A DNA stretch of 64,000 bases from positions 1 to 64,000 of the forward strand of contig NZ_JANUFF010000001.1 in the NCBI RefSeq assembly GCF_024806495.1. Reading direction: 5' to 3'. Shown one piece after another: positions 51,394 through 60,212 of the stretch; positions within the stretch are counted from its first letter, which is position 1; the number at the start of each line of letters is the position of its first letter. The notes under the pieces were generated by a model, which saw only the letters and a program-made list of their open reading frames with translations, did no database searches and had not been told where the DNA came from. The stretch is from Chryseobacterium sp. JUb7. GTDB lineage: Bacteria > Bacteroidota > Bacteroidia > Flavobacteriales > Weeksellaceae. The translations under genes were made by a program, and so were the position numbers.

Positions 51394-52449
51394 ATGAGCA
51401 GTAAAATATTAATTGTCGGAGGCTACGGAGCTGTCGGAAGCATTATTGCAGAGAATATAGCTGAAATTTATCCGGAGAAAGTCATTGTTGCAGGAAGAAG
51501 TTTTTATAAAGCTAAAAAATTAGCAGAAAAGCTTCATGGAAAAGTGATTCCTATTCAGTTTGATGTCAATAATTCTGAAGATTTTTCAATTCTGAATGAA
51601 GTAAAACTGATCATTATGTGTCTTGATCAGAATAATACAGAATTTGTTGAATATTGTATTGCAAAAAGCATTGCTTATGTGGATATCTCGGCACAATATC
51701 AAACACTGAAGAATATTGAAACCTTACATTACCAGGCTGTTCACGGTCATGCAAATGTGATTTTAAGTGTTGGTTTAGCGCCTGGAATTACGAATCTGTT
51801 GGCTCAATATGCGGTTTCTCAACTTGAAGATACTGACTCTATTGATATTTTTATTCTTCTCGGACTTGGGGAGAAACATGGCGACTTTGCTTACAGATGG
51901 ACATTTAATAATTTAGACAGCCGGTACAGGCTCACCATTGATAATAAAATTAAGGTTATGAAAAGCTTTACCCAACCTGTAAACACGAATCTTTTAGGAA
52001 AACGAAACTTTTATCTTTTTGATTTTTCAGATCAATATTTTTTAGCCAATACATTGAATGTTCCGAAAATTCAGACCAGAATGGCTTTTGATGTTGAATG
52101 GTTTACAGAACTGACGGCTATTTTAAGAAAATTGAGAATTACAAAATTATTTAAAAATGAAACCGTTCAGAATTTGGTAATCCGGAGTTTTCACCATTTT
52201 CCATTGGGAACAGATGTGTACGGAGTAAAGGTTGTAGCCAAAGATAAAGATGGCAATACCACAGACTTTACTGTTTCCGGAAATAATGAAGGTAAGATTA
52301 CAGCTTGTGTCGCTACTGAAATAGCTTTATTGGTATTAAATGAAAATCTTCCGAAAGGAGTATTACATAGCCACCAGATCGTAAAAAATATTCCGTTGTT
52401 TTTAGATAATCTTAAAAAGTATGATTCAAGTTTTCAATATAATATTTGA
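51394..52449 (+). CDS. Saccharopine dehydrogenase-like NAD(P) protein
   Basis: About 351 aa from the ATG at 51394. An in-frame ATG at 51262 adds 44 residues with no family likeness. Rossmann start KILIVGGYGAVGSIIAENIA, VIVAGRSFYKAKKLAEKL, then FDVNNSEDF and VILSVGLAPGITNLLAQYAV, as in the saccharopine dehydrogenase/short NADP protein family. It is a soluble oxidoreductase of unknown substrate. An AraC regulator follows on the same strand 47 nt downstream. Confidence 0.75.
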   Translation: MSSKILIVGGYGAVGSIIAENIAEIYPEKVIVAGRSFYKAKKLAEKLHGKVIPIQFDVNNSEDFSILNEVKLIIMCLDQNNTEFVEYCIAKSIAYVDISAQYQTLKNIETLHYQAVHGHANVILSVGLAPGITNLLAQYAVSQLEDTDSIDIFILLGLGEKHGDFAYRWTFNNLDSRYRLTIDNKIKVMKSFTQPVNTNLLGKRNFYLFDFSDQYFLANTLNVPKIQTRMAFDVEWFTELTAILRKLRITKLFKNETVQNLVIRSFHHFPLGTDVYGVKVVAKDKDGNTTDFTVSGNNEGKITACVATEIALLVLNENLPKGVLHSHQIVKNIPLFLDNLKKYDSSFQYNI

Positions 52450-52496
52450 TTTTTTGATGGTTTTATTCAGTACTTTCGCATCGTAATTTTCACTTC

Positions 52497-53414
52497 ATGT
52501 CCAGAAAATCAAATGCCGTGCTTTCCGAATTTATTTCAGTTTTTACCTTTGAAGAACTTCTTCAGGAGGTCGAATTTGATTTAAGGATCAAAGAATTTGT
52601 GGTCATGGAGATTGAAACGGTTAATCATGCTGTGGAATTAAATAAACCTTTCCGGTCAGATTATTTTGCCATGTTTATGATTCAAAAAGGGAATATCGGC
52701 TTTAGACTGGAAGATAAAAGTTATGAAGCAGAAGAAGGAGATATTGTTTTTTCCCCGATGGCGGAAACCATTTGTATAGAAAAAATTTCTTCGGATTATA
52801 AAGCAAAATATATATTTTTCTCTCTTGATTTTATTTCGGAAGCAGGATTCAATTATAAATCAAATGATGTATTGAAAAGTCTTTCTTCAGATCCCACCAA
52901 CATCATTCGGAATGAACCTGATTTATACCGAAGAATGAATTTCCATCTGGATGAACTGAAGGTTTTAAATAATACCGAAAAAGATAATTATTACTTCAAC
53001 GAAATGATCTGGCATCATTTTTCGCTGGTCGTTTATGAGGTAGATAATTACTTTAAAAAAATTGATAAACCTCATCAGGTAACGTATCGTGAAGATGAGA
53101 TTACAACAAGTTTCTTCATTTTGGTTCGGGAACATTTCAAAGAACAGCATAATGTTCAGTTTTATGCCGATCAGCTTTGTATCAGCCGAAAATATTTAAC
53201 AAAGGTCATTAATAAAACCATGTTCAAATCTCCTCGGGATATTATTCATCAGGTATTGGCGGTGGAAGCCCGGCTATTGTTGAGAAATTCAAATTCCAAC
53301 GTCAGTGAAGTCGCTTCACAGCTGAAGTTTGCTGATCAGGCATCTTTCAGTAAATTCTTTAAAAAACACGTCGGAAAATCTCCACTGGAATATAAAAAGG
53401 ATGATTTGTATTAA
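52497..53414 (+). CDS. AraC-family transcriptional regulator
   Basis: 305 aa. Cupin-like N-terminal half (FAMFMIQKGNIGFRLEDKSY, EAEEGDIVFSPMAETICIEK), C-terminal AraC domain with VQFYADQLCISRKYLTKVIN and SEVASQLKFADQASFSKFFK and the final GKSPLEYKKDD. A -7-like TACTTTCG lies ~27 nt upstream. Its stop is directly followed by a 7-bp microsatellite. Likely controls the adjacent dehydrogenase-like gene. Confidence 0.88.
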   Translation: MSRKSNAVLSEFISVFTFEELLQEVEFDLRIKEFVVMEIETVNHAVELNKPFRSDYFAMFMIQKGNIGFRLEDKSYEAEEGDIVFSPMAETICIEKISSDYKAKYIFFSLDFISEAGFNYKSNDVLKSLSSDPTNIIRNEPDLYRRMNFHLDELKVLNNTEKDNYYFNEMIWHHFSLVVYEVDNYFKKIDKPHQVTYREDEITTSFFILVREHFKEQHNVQFYADQLCISRKYLTKVINKTMFKSPRDIIHQVLAVEARLLLRNSNSNVSEVASQLKFADQASFSKFFKKHVGKSPLEYKKDDLY

Positions 53415-53467
53415 AAGTAAAAAGTAAAAAGTAAAAAGTAAAAAGTAAAAAGTAAAAAGTAAAAAGT
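53413..53467. repeat. AAAAAGT microsatellite
   Basis: About eight tandem copies of the heptamer AAAAAGT, beginning at the AraC stop codon. Copy-number change would not alter the protein. Confidence 0.9.
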
Positions 53468-53540
53468 TTTTTGACTAAATTTTTCTGGTGTCTTTTAGAT
53501 AAATTTGAGTCCTTTTTGAATATAAAAATTAAAATATCAA

Positions 53541-53743
53541 TAAGAGCATGTTTAAATTTGGTTCAAAAAATATCTAAGATTTCGATAGTTTGACAAGCTC
53601 ACTACAGGCTAAGCTCAATCTGACACCGTTAAATCATACATTTAGTATTAGGTTTGTCAGTCTGAGCCTGTCGAAGACTAGAATTAATATGTATTGAAAA
53701 TCAATATAATAAAAATATTAGAAAGAATTTTAAACAGGCTCTA
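53541..53743. repeat. MITE-like element, copy 1
   Basis: 203 bp, about 98% identical (4 differences seen) to 55221-55423, same orientation. Ends AGAGCATGTTTAAA and TTTAAACAGGCTCT are imperfect terminal inverted repeats. It has no ORF. It looks like a non-autonomous transposon of a family whose transposase is not in the window. Its interior carries a degenerate copy of the TGAGCCTGTCGAAG repeat. Confidence 0.75.
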
Positions 53744-53754
53744 TATATAAAAAA

Positions 53755-53775
53755 ATCCGGAAAATTATTCCGGAT
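53755..53775 (-). terminator. Terminator of the TPR gene
   Basis: ATCCGGA / TCCGGAT stem with a 7-nt loop, T run on the minus strand, 12 nt after the TPR stop. Confidence 0.7.
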
Positions 53776-53786
53776 CTTGCTTGTTT

Positions 53787-54341
53787 TTATGAATTTAAAG
53801 CTTTGTTAAGTTTTACAGCGTCCTGATTGGTAGGGTCATACTGTATCGACTTAGCAATATGCTCTTTTGCTTTAGCCGGATCAGTCTTTTGTTCTGCGAA
53901 GGCTAAATAAAAGTATGCATAGGCTAGATTTTTCTTATTTTGTTCCACCTCCTCTGGTTTTACAGTGGCTATATACTTTTCGTAAGCAATTTTTGCGTTG
54001 GCATCATCTTTAGCAGATTGATAGGCATATGCCTGGCTGTAATAAGATGGAGCCCAATCTGGCAATAATGCTGATATTTTTTTCCATGTTTCCACTGCGT
54101 TCGTCCAGTCTGCGGCTTCCTGATAAGCACCAGCAAGTTTTGCTAAGGACTCTGTATCTTTTGGATTGGCCTCAATTTGTTTTTTTAGACCGTCAATAGT
54201 AGAATTATTTCCGGTTTGAGCGGTTGCCGTTGTGCTGTTTACTGTATCTGTTTTGGTAGTTTGTGCATTAGCAAAGCTTGCAGTTCCTACTAATATTAAA
54301 CCTAAAAAAAGGTTTTTGATATTCATTTTAGTCATTTTCAT
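53787..54341 (-). CDS. Secreted TPR-repeat protein
   Basis: 184 aa. Signal peptide ending SFANAQ (an ATG 5 codons in is an equal start). A Thr-rich linker is followed by about three TPR units (DTESLAKLAGAYQEAADWTN, APSYYSQAYAYQSAKDDANA, KNLAYAYFYLAFAEQKTDPA). It probably mediates protein contacts in the periplasm; function unknown. Flanked by the two MITE-like copies together with pepE. Confidence 0.8.
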   Translation of the reverse strand: MKMTKMNIKNLFLGLILVGTASFANAQTTKTDTVNSTTATAQTGNNSTIDGLKKQIEANPKDTESLAKLAGAYQEAADWTNAVETWKKISALLPDWAPSYYSQAYAYQSAKDDANAKIAYEKYIATVKPEEVEQNKKNLAYAYFYLAFAEQKTDPAKAKEHIAKSIQYDPTNQDAVKLNKALNS

Positions 54342-54466
54342 ATTCTTACATTTTTCAAATTGTAAAAACTAAAGTTCAATAATAATTCCACAAAATTTTA
54401 AATTTTAGAACCTTTAAGTTTTTTTAGAAAATATTAACGGATAAACGATTTTTTTTATCTTAATTT

Positions 54467-54495
54467 TTGATTCGTTCAGGTTTGAGTTATCTTTG
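54467..54495 (+). promoter_or_regulatory. Promoter of pepE
   Basis: TTG (54467-54469), an 18-bp spacer and TATCTTTG (54488-54495) fit the Bacteroidota consensus TTG-N17-23-TAnnTTTG. The ATG follows 35 nt later. Confidence 0.6.
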
Positions 54496-54530
54496 TCATT
54501 CAACTATTTTTTTAATCAATTTAATTTTGT

Positions 54531-55223
54531 ATGAATATCATATTAGCCTCAACATCTACACTTTTCGGGGGAGAATATTTAGAATACCTGAGAGAAGAAT
54601 TAATCAAATTATATAAAGGGATTGATGAGATAATATTCGTTCCGTTTGCGAGACCGGGCGGAATATCTCATGACGAGTATACTGCAAAAGCCAGATCTTT
54701 CTTTGAAACAATAAATATCAAAGTACAAGGTCTTCATGAGTTTGAAGATAAAACAGAAGCTTTAAATAATGCCAAAGGTTTTTTTACAGGAGGCGGAAAC
54801 ACCTTTTTACTGGTAAAAACATTACATGAAGAAGGGCTAATGTCTGTTTTGAAACAGAATGTGGAAAAGGGCAAACCTTATCTTGGATGTAGTGCGGGAA
54901 GTAATATCGGCGGGCAAAATATGAAAACTACGAACGATATGCCCATTGTTTATCCGCCAAGTTTCGACTGTATGGGATTGGTGCCATTTAACTTAAATCC
55001 ACATTATCTTGACCCTAATCCGGATTTGAAGCATAACGGAGAAACCCGAGAAACCCGAATCAAAGAATTTTTAACTCAGAACGATCTGATAGTAGTAGGG
55101 CTGCGTGAAGGAAACTGGATCAGAAGAATCGGCGATAAAATAACCGTTGAAGGAAATGAATTGACCCGGATTTTTGAGAAAGATAAAGAGCCTTACGAGA
55201 TTGAAGCCGGTTCAGAATTATAA
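54531..55223 (+). CDS. pepE: Peptidase E (alpha-aspartyl dipeptidase)
   Basis: 230 aa, the normal length for PepE. It cleaves dipeptides with N-terminal Asp in the cytosol. Catalytic residues align with the S51 triad of the Salmonella enzyme: Ser121 in LGCSAGSNI, Asp136 in TTNDMP and His158 in NPHYLD. FTGGGNTFLL is the upstream conserved loop. It has its own promoter. A MITE-like copy begins exactly at its stop codon and may serve as a 3' end. Confidence 0.93.
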   Translation: MNIILASTSTLFGGEYLEYLREELIKLYKGIDEIIFVPFARPGGISHDEYTAKARSFFETINIKVQGLHEFEDKTEALNNAKGFFTGGGNTFLLVKTLHEEGLMSVLKQNVEKGKPYLGCSAGSNIGGQNMKTTNDMPIVYPPSFDCMGLVPFNLNPHYLDPNPDLKHNGETRETRIKEFLTQNDLIVVGLREGNWIRRIGDKITVEGNELTRIFEKDKEPYEIEAGSEL

Positions 55224-55423
55224 GAGCATGTTTAAATTTAGTTCAAAAAATATCTAAGATTTCGATAGTTCGACAAGCTCACTACAGGCTAAGCTCAATC
55301 TGACACCGTTAAATCATATATTTATTATTAGGTTTGTCAGTCTGAGCCTGTCGAAGACTAGAATTAATATGTATTGAAAATCAATATAATAAAAATATTA
55401 GAAAGAATTTTAAACAGGCTCTA
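55221..55423. repeat. MITE-like element, copy 2
   Basis: Same 203-bp unit as 53541-53743, offset 1680 bp, direct orientation; it starts within the pepE stop codon. Recombination between the copies would remove the TPR and pepE genes. Confidence 0.75.
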
Positions 55424-55460
55424 ATAGTATTTTAATTATATTTGAATAAGGTTTAATTGG

Positions 55461-55538
55461 TGCTTCGACAGGTTCAGCATGACATTCTAATACTAAAACG
55501 TCATTTTGTGGCGTTGTCATGCTGAGCCTGTCGAAGCA
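55461..55538. repeat. REP-like hairpin
   Basis: 24-nt arms TGCTTCGACAGG(T)TCAGCATG... at 55461-55484 and the complement at 55515-55538, with one G:U pair and a 30-nt loop. The same arm recurs at 62950, 63083 and 63216, and inverted at 63297. Probably a genome-wide repeat; here between pepE and the carboxypeptidase gene. Confidence 0.75.
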
Positions 55539-55568
55539 TACTCTATATATTAAGAAAACAAAAACGCA

Positions 55569-56942
55569 ATGAAAAAAACAGTTGCTGTACTTGCCCTGTC
55601 AACACAAATATTTTTTGCTCAGAATATCACTCAGAAGCTTGATGAAGCTACAAAAAATTTAATGAACTCCTCAGGAGCAATTGCAACCAATTTATCTTTT
55701 TATGTTGCCGATGAAAACGGGAACCAGATCTATGATTATCAGGGTAACAAAGGTCTTTCTACAGCTTCTACACAGAAAATATTCACCGCAGCGGCGGCTC
55801 TGGAAACTCTGGGGAAAAATTATACTTATAAAACCACTTCAGGTTATTCCGGGAATATCTCAGGAGGTCAGCTCAATGGAAATCTTTTTATCAGTTCAAA
55901 CGGCGACCCTACTCTGGGAAGCTGGAGATATGATTCATATAAGCCGGAAAATTTCAGAAAAAAATTGATCGACGCTGTAAAAAGCTCTGGAATTACAAAA
56001 ATTTCCGGAGATTTGGTTATTGATGATTCTTATTTTGATCATCAGACAATTCCTGGTGGATGGCCTTGGGATGATTTGGGAAATTATTACGGAGCAGGGG
56101 TTTGGGGAATCAACTGGAAAGAAAATCAGTTTGATATCAATATCAGTGGAACGGATTTTAAAAGTTTTTCCTATCCTCTGGAAGGCGTAAAATGGCTGAA
56201 TGACCTGAAAACAGGAGGAAGCTCTGATCAGAGCCTGATTTTTACGGCTCCTCATTCTGAAGTGGCTTTAATAAACGGGACTTTACCTGCCGGTAAAACG
56301 GTGACGGTTTCGGGAGCTACACCTAATCCTCCTTTGCAGTTGGGAACGGAAGTAAAACAATGGCTGAAAGAATCGGGAATTGAAGTTTCCGGAAAGGTAA
56401 TTACAAATTCCCAGCTGGAAATTGAAGGAAAACAGACTTTAACAGTTCCGAAAAATAATATAATTCTTACCTATCAGTCGCCTACACTGGATAAAATTGT
56501 ATACTGGTTTTTAAGAAAAAGTATCAATTTATATGGTGAAACATTAATTAAAACATTAGGAAAAGAAAAAAAAGATAATCCGGGTTTTAAAAGTGGAGTA
56601 GCTTATCTGAAAGAATTTTGGAAAGGAAAGGGAATTAATGGAAATATGATCAATTTTGCCGATGGAAGTGGGCTTTCACCACAGAATTATGTTTCTGCAA
56701 AAGCAGAAGTTCAGGCTTTATTGTACGCTCAGAAACAACCTTGGTTTGATGTGTATTATGATGGATTTCCGACACAGGATAACGGAATGAAGATGAAAAG
56801 CGGTACGATGAGAGATACAAAATCTTTTGCAGGCTATCATACCGCTAAAAATGGAAAGAAATATGTATTTTCGATCATTATTAATAACTATCAGGGCGGT
56901 GGAAGTGCTGAATTACAGAAAATCCTGAATGTTTTAAAATAA
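55569..56942 (+). CDS. dacB: D-Ala-D-Ala carboxypeptidase/endopeptidase, PBP4 type
   Basis: 457 aa with signal peptide (MKKTVAVLALSTQIFFAQN), periplasmic. Class C low-molecular-weight PBP: SxxK is S67-T-Q-K70 in STASTQKIFT, SxN lies in ADGSGLSPQNYVSAK, and the KTG box is MKSGTMRD. The insert domain typical of PBP4 (VIDDSYFDHQTIPGGWPWDD) is present. It trims and opens peptidoglycan crosslinks. A kinase gene starts 6 nt downstream, so the two are probably co-transcribed. Confidence 0.92.
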   Translation: MKKTVAVLALSTQIFFAQNITQKLDEATKNLMNSSGAIATNLSFYVADENGNQIYDYQGNKGLSTASTQKIFTAAAALETLGKNYTYKTTSGYSGNISGGQLNGNLFISSNGDPTLGSWRYDSYKPENFRKKLIDAVKSSGITKISGDLVIDDSYFDHQTIPGGWPWDDLGNYYGAGVWGINWKENQFDINISGTDFKSFSYPLEGVKWLNDLKTGGSSDQSLIFTAPHSEVALINGTLPAGKTVTVSGATPNPPLQLGTEVKQWLKESGIEVSGKVITNSQLEIEGKQTLTVPKNNIILTYQSPTLDKIVYWFLRKSINLYGETLIKTLGKEKKDNPGFKSGVAYLKEFWKGKGINGNMINFADGSGLSPQNYVSAKAEVQALLYAQKQPWFDVYYDGFPTQDNGMKMKSGTMRDTKSFAGYHTAKNGKKYVFSIIINNYQGGGSAELQKILNVLK

Positions 56943-56948
56943 ATTATT

Positions 56949-58103
56949 TTGAGAAAATCCATCTTTGCCAGATTAAATAACTGGATTATTTTTACTTTAA
57001 TGACCATTGTTGTATTGACGATCGTTATTGCATCTACAATTCTGATTAATTTTTTACGTAAGGAAGAAGTTAAAAGGGTGGATATTTTGGTAAGTGCTCT
57101 GAAATTTCAGCAGGAAGTTGAAAGTCCTAATTTGGAAGTTCAGGCATTGCTTCTTCAGATTTATAGCTCAAATACGACAATTCCCCTGATTATTTTAGAT
57201 AAAAACGATCAGATTATTGAACATAAAAATATTCCTCAGGATATAGGAGATAATCCTGAAGAAATAAAAGCTTTAGCTAATAAAATGGCTAAAAGCTACG
57301 TTCCTATTGAAATTGAACTGGTAAAAGGAAACAAGCAGATTGTTTTCTATGATAACTCTCCGTTGCTGAATAATCTTCAGTATTCTCCTTTTATATTGGG
57401 CTTTTTCATTCTTTGTTATTTTCTTTTCTCATTCTGGTTTTTACGGACGATTAAAAAAACGGACGAAGGTTATCTGTGGGCGGGTCTGGCAAAAGAGACG
57501 GCCCATCAGATCGGAACTCCATTGTCTTCGATGATCGGATGGATGGAAATTATGAAGCTGGATACTCCTGATTCTGAAGGGGTACATGAAATTGAAAAAG
57601 ATATTGAAAGACTGAGAACAATCTCCGAGAGATTCTCTAAAATAGGCTCTATTCCTGAATTAAATGATATGAATTTTAATGAAACAATTCAGGAAAATTA
57701 TGATTATTTGAAGACCAGGATTTCAAGGAAAATAAATTTTGGACTGCATCTTCCCAATTATAATATCCTAGTTCCTCACAATAAAATTCTGATGAGCTGG
57801 GTGATTGAAAATCTTGTTAAAAATGCGGTTGATGCCATGAAAGGGGAAGGTTCGATTTCGATGTCTGTTTTTGAAAGAAATAAAAATATTTTAATCGAAG
57901 TACAGGACACCGGAAGCGGAATGACAAAACAACAGGCTAGAAATGCTTTTAAACCAGGATATTCAACCAAAAAAAGAGGCTGGGGTTTGGGATTGTCATT
58001 GGCTAAAAGAGTCATTCAGGAATATCATAATGGGGATATTAAAATTGCACAAACCGAAGTAGGAAAAGGAACGACTTTTAGGATAACGATAAAGAAGGGA
58101 TAA
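56949..58103 (+). CDS. Sensor histidine kinase
   Basis: 384 aa from a TTG at 56949, six bases past the dacB stop; no ATG fits the N-terminus, which continues KSIFARLNNWIIFTLM. Two membrane helices (~11-33 and ~148-168) enclose a short periplasmic part. The His is in LAKETAHQIGTPLSSMIGWM, and N, G1 and G2 boxes are NLVKNAVDAMKGEG, DTGSGM and GWGLGLSLAKR. The neighbour dacB suggests an envelope signal. No response regulator lies beside it. Confidence 0.88.
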   Translation: MRKSIFARLNNWIIFTLMTIVVLTIVIASTILINFLRKEEVKRVDILVSALKFQQEVESPNLEVQALLLQIYSSNTTIPLIILDKNDQIIEHKNIPQDIGDNPEEIKALANKMAKSYVPIEIELVKGNKQIVFYDNSPLLNNLQYSPFILGFFILCYFLFSFWFLRTIKKTDEGYLWAGLAKETAHQIGTPLSSMIGWMEIMKLDTPDSEGVHEIEKDIERLRTISERFSKIGSIPELNDMNFNETIQENYDYLKTRISRKINFGLHLPNYNILVPHNKILMSWVIENLVKNAVDAMKGEGSISMSVFERNKNILIEVQDTGSGMTKQQARNAFKPGYSTKKRGWGLGLSLAKRVIQEYHNGDIKIAQTEVGKGTTFRITIKKG

Positions 58104-58159
58104 AAATCAGATCGCTTGTTACTGAGATTACTTTATTTTTGTTTACAATGATCTGAAAA

Positions 58160-58181
58160 AAGCGGAGAAAATTCCCCGCTT
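58160..58181. terminator. Bidirectional terminator
   Basis: AAGCGG / CCGCTT stem with GA-rich extension between the plus-strand kinase and minus-strand M61 peptidase; T6 on the minus strand. Confidence 0.65.
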
Positions 58182-58205
58182 GTCTATTATTTTATGATGA
58201 TGGTA

Positions 58206-60062
58206 TTATTTCTTACCGGTCAGCCACTGAGTCTGTAGTTTCAGTTCTGCCGGGGTAGGATTTGCCTTGTACTGAAGTGTTTCCACTGTGAGTTTATCTA
58301 AAACGGCTTTTCCTTTCAGGTCAATTTTTTCAGTTTTTCCGCCGTTATTTCTAAGGACTGTTAGAGTTACATTCTGCCCGTCTTTAATGGTTTTGGCATA
58401 TTCTATAAAAGCTTGAATATTTTTAATATCTATTGTTTTACCGTCCAATGCCGCCACTTCATCTGTAATTTTGAAACCGATGCTTTTCGAGAAAGGTGAT
58501 AATGCTGAGCTTTCGTCAAAAACAAAAGTATTGTTCTTTTCGTTGTACCCGGTTTGGCTGGGGTCTTTTACAAACCAGAAAATAGGAGGAGTTTCCTGCT
58601 TTTTGATTTCCACGCCTACCTGATTCAGATAATCTGCATAAGGAGTCGGCTGATTTCCTGCAATATATTTAGTATAGAAATCTTTAATTTGAGGATATCC
58701 GGTAACAGTAACCAGTTCATCAATCAGTTTGTCGTCTTTGAAAGGTTTATTTTCTCCAAATCTCTGAGATAACTTTCTGATCATATCACGATATCCCATT
58801 TCGCCGTTTGATAATTTTCTCAACTCGATATCAAGACACATGGCTAAAAGAGTTCCTTTTTCATATACATTTCTGTACTGATCTTTGTAAGGCTCTTTTA
58901 ATACATTCTTGCTCATAACAGTGAATGGCATCGTATCATCGTAGTTCTTAGAATTGGTTATTTTTTCATTAATTCTCTGCAAAAATTCATCCTTATTGAT
59001 CAGGCCTTCCTGAATCTGGAATAAATTGGCGAAATATTCTGTTCCGCCTTCATACATCCAAAGATGCTGAGACATTTTCGGATCTGCATAATCAAAATAA
59101 TGAATTTCTTCAGAATGAGTTTTTAGAGGATTCACGGTATGGAAAAACTCATGGGAAACAACATCTGTTAAGGTCTTATCAATAGCATCTTTCGGCATCA
59201 TTTCAGGAAGCACGACACTGGTAGATTCATGGTGTTCCAATGCTCCGAAACCTTTGATCTGAGGTCCGTCTGTACCTGCAAGATAAAGCATAATGGCGTA
59301 CTTTTTATTGGTATTCATGTCCCCTAAGAATTTCTTCTGGGCAACTACCATTTTTTCTAAATTTTCTTTAAAATCGGCAGCTTTATACTTGCCTGAAGGT
59401 GAATATACTCCCAACACAAGATCCATTCCTCCGGCATTAAACGTAATATAATCAGGTTTGGTGTACATTAATGGAGAGTCGGTCACTTTTGCATAATTGG
59501 CCAAAGTATAAGTGTCGGTGGATTCAGATTTATCCTGGTCAACCAATGCTGTCGTTCCGTAGAAATCCGTTGGTTTCTGGATCACGAGCTGATAGGGTAC
59601 ATCCTGCATATTATCGATATAGCCCACAAAACCATGAGTGTTGATCAGATATACTTTTCCCTGTTCGATATCTGTTCCTGAAGGTGAAAATACAGCTTTA
59701 TGTTTTGACGTATCTGTTTCTTCATCGAAACTGTCATTTACCAGATAGGTCACTTTGGTTAGATTCTGGGCATTTTTTAAAGCATAAGTATTATCATTAA
59801 CTTTTGTATAGGTTAATTCTTTTCCTTTGTTATCGTAAAACTTAATACCTTCAACGAATCTTCCGTAATCATCTTCAGAGTAGGTTCCCGGAACTGTTTT
59901 TGGAAAATGGAATTTCACATCCCCGGATTTCATCTTTGGAAATTCCATGGTAACGGCTACTTTATCATCTTTTACATTCACCAGATCAATGGTGGTCTTT
60001 ATCGATTGGGCATTTGCCGCAAAAGCAGCCAGAATCCCTACGCTAAGTGCTATTTTTTTCAT
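58206..60062 (-). CDS. M61 family glycyl aminopeptidase-like metallopeptidase
   Basis: 618 aa with signal peptide (LSVGILAAFAANAQS). The N-terminal beta domain (~25-200) is followed by a catalytic domain with HEFFH at 304-308 and the third zinc ligand Glu in YEGGTEYFANL (~345). A PDZ-like C-terminal part includes FKITDEVAALDGKTI. Fits peptidase family M61. Exported, probably periplasmic, removing N-terminal residues from peptides. Its neighbour upstream is an M1 peptidase on the same strand, separated by a terminator. Confidence 0.88.
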   Translation of the reverse strand: MKKIALSVGILAAFAANAQSIKTTIDLVNVKDDKVAVTMEFPKMKSGDVKFHFPKTVPGTYSEDDYGRFVEGIKFYDNKGKELTYTKVNDNTYALKNAQNLTKVTYLVNDSFDEETDTSKHKAVFSPSGTDIEQGKVYLINTHGFVGYIDNMQDVPYQLVIQKPTDFYGTTALVDQDKSESTDTYTLANYAKVTDSPLMYTKPDYITFNAGGMDLVLGVYSPSGKYKAADFKENLEKMVVAQKKFLGDMNTNKKYAIMLYLAGTDGPQIKGFGALEHHESTSVVLPEMMPKDAIDKTLTDVVSHEFFHTVNPLKTHSEEIHYFDYADPKMSQHLWMYEGGTEYFANLFQIQEGLINKDEFLQRINEKITNSKNYDDTMPFTVMSKNVLKEPYKDQYRNVYEKGTLLAMCLDIELRKLSNGEMGYRDMIRKLSQRFGENKPFKDDKLIDELVTVTGYPQIKDFYTKYIAGNQPTPYADYLNQVGVEIKKQETPPIFWFVKDPSQTGYNEKNNTFVFDESSALSPFSKSIGFKITDEVAALDGKTIDIKNIQAFIEYAKTIKDGQNVTLTVLRNNGGKTEKIDLKGKAVLDKLTVETLQYKANPTPAELKLQTQWLTGKK

Positions 60063-60170
60063 TAAGTTTGAATTTATAGTTAAATAGTTGTTCTAAAAAT
60101 CATTTTGTTACGAACGGTCATATTAAACTTTTCTTAAAATTCTGAAGAATCAGTTTATTGATTAATAAAA

Positions 60171-60202
60171 AAGGCAAATTCATGCTTTCACGAATTTGCC
60201 TT
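60171..60202 (-). terminator. Terminator of the M1 peptidase
   Basis: Perfect stem AAGGCAAATTC / GAATTTGCCTT with a 10-nt loop and a T run on the minus strand, 11 nt past the stop. Confidence 0.8.
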
Positions 60203-60212
60203 TTACCTTCAA

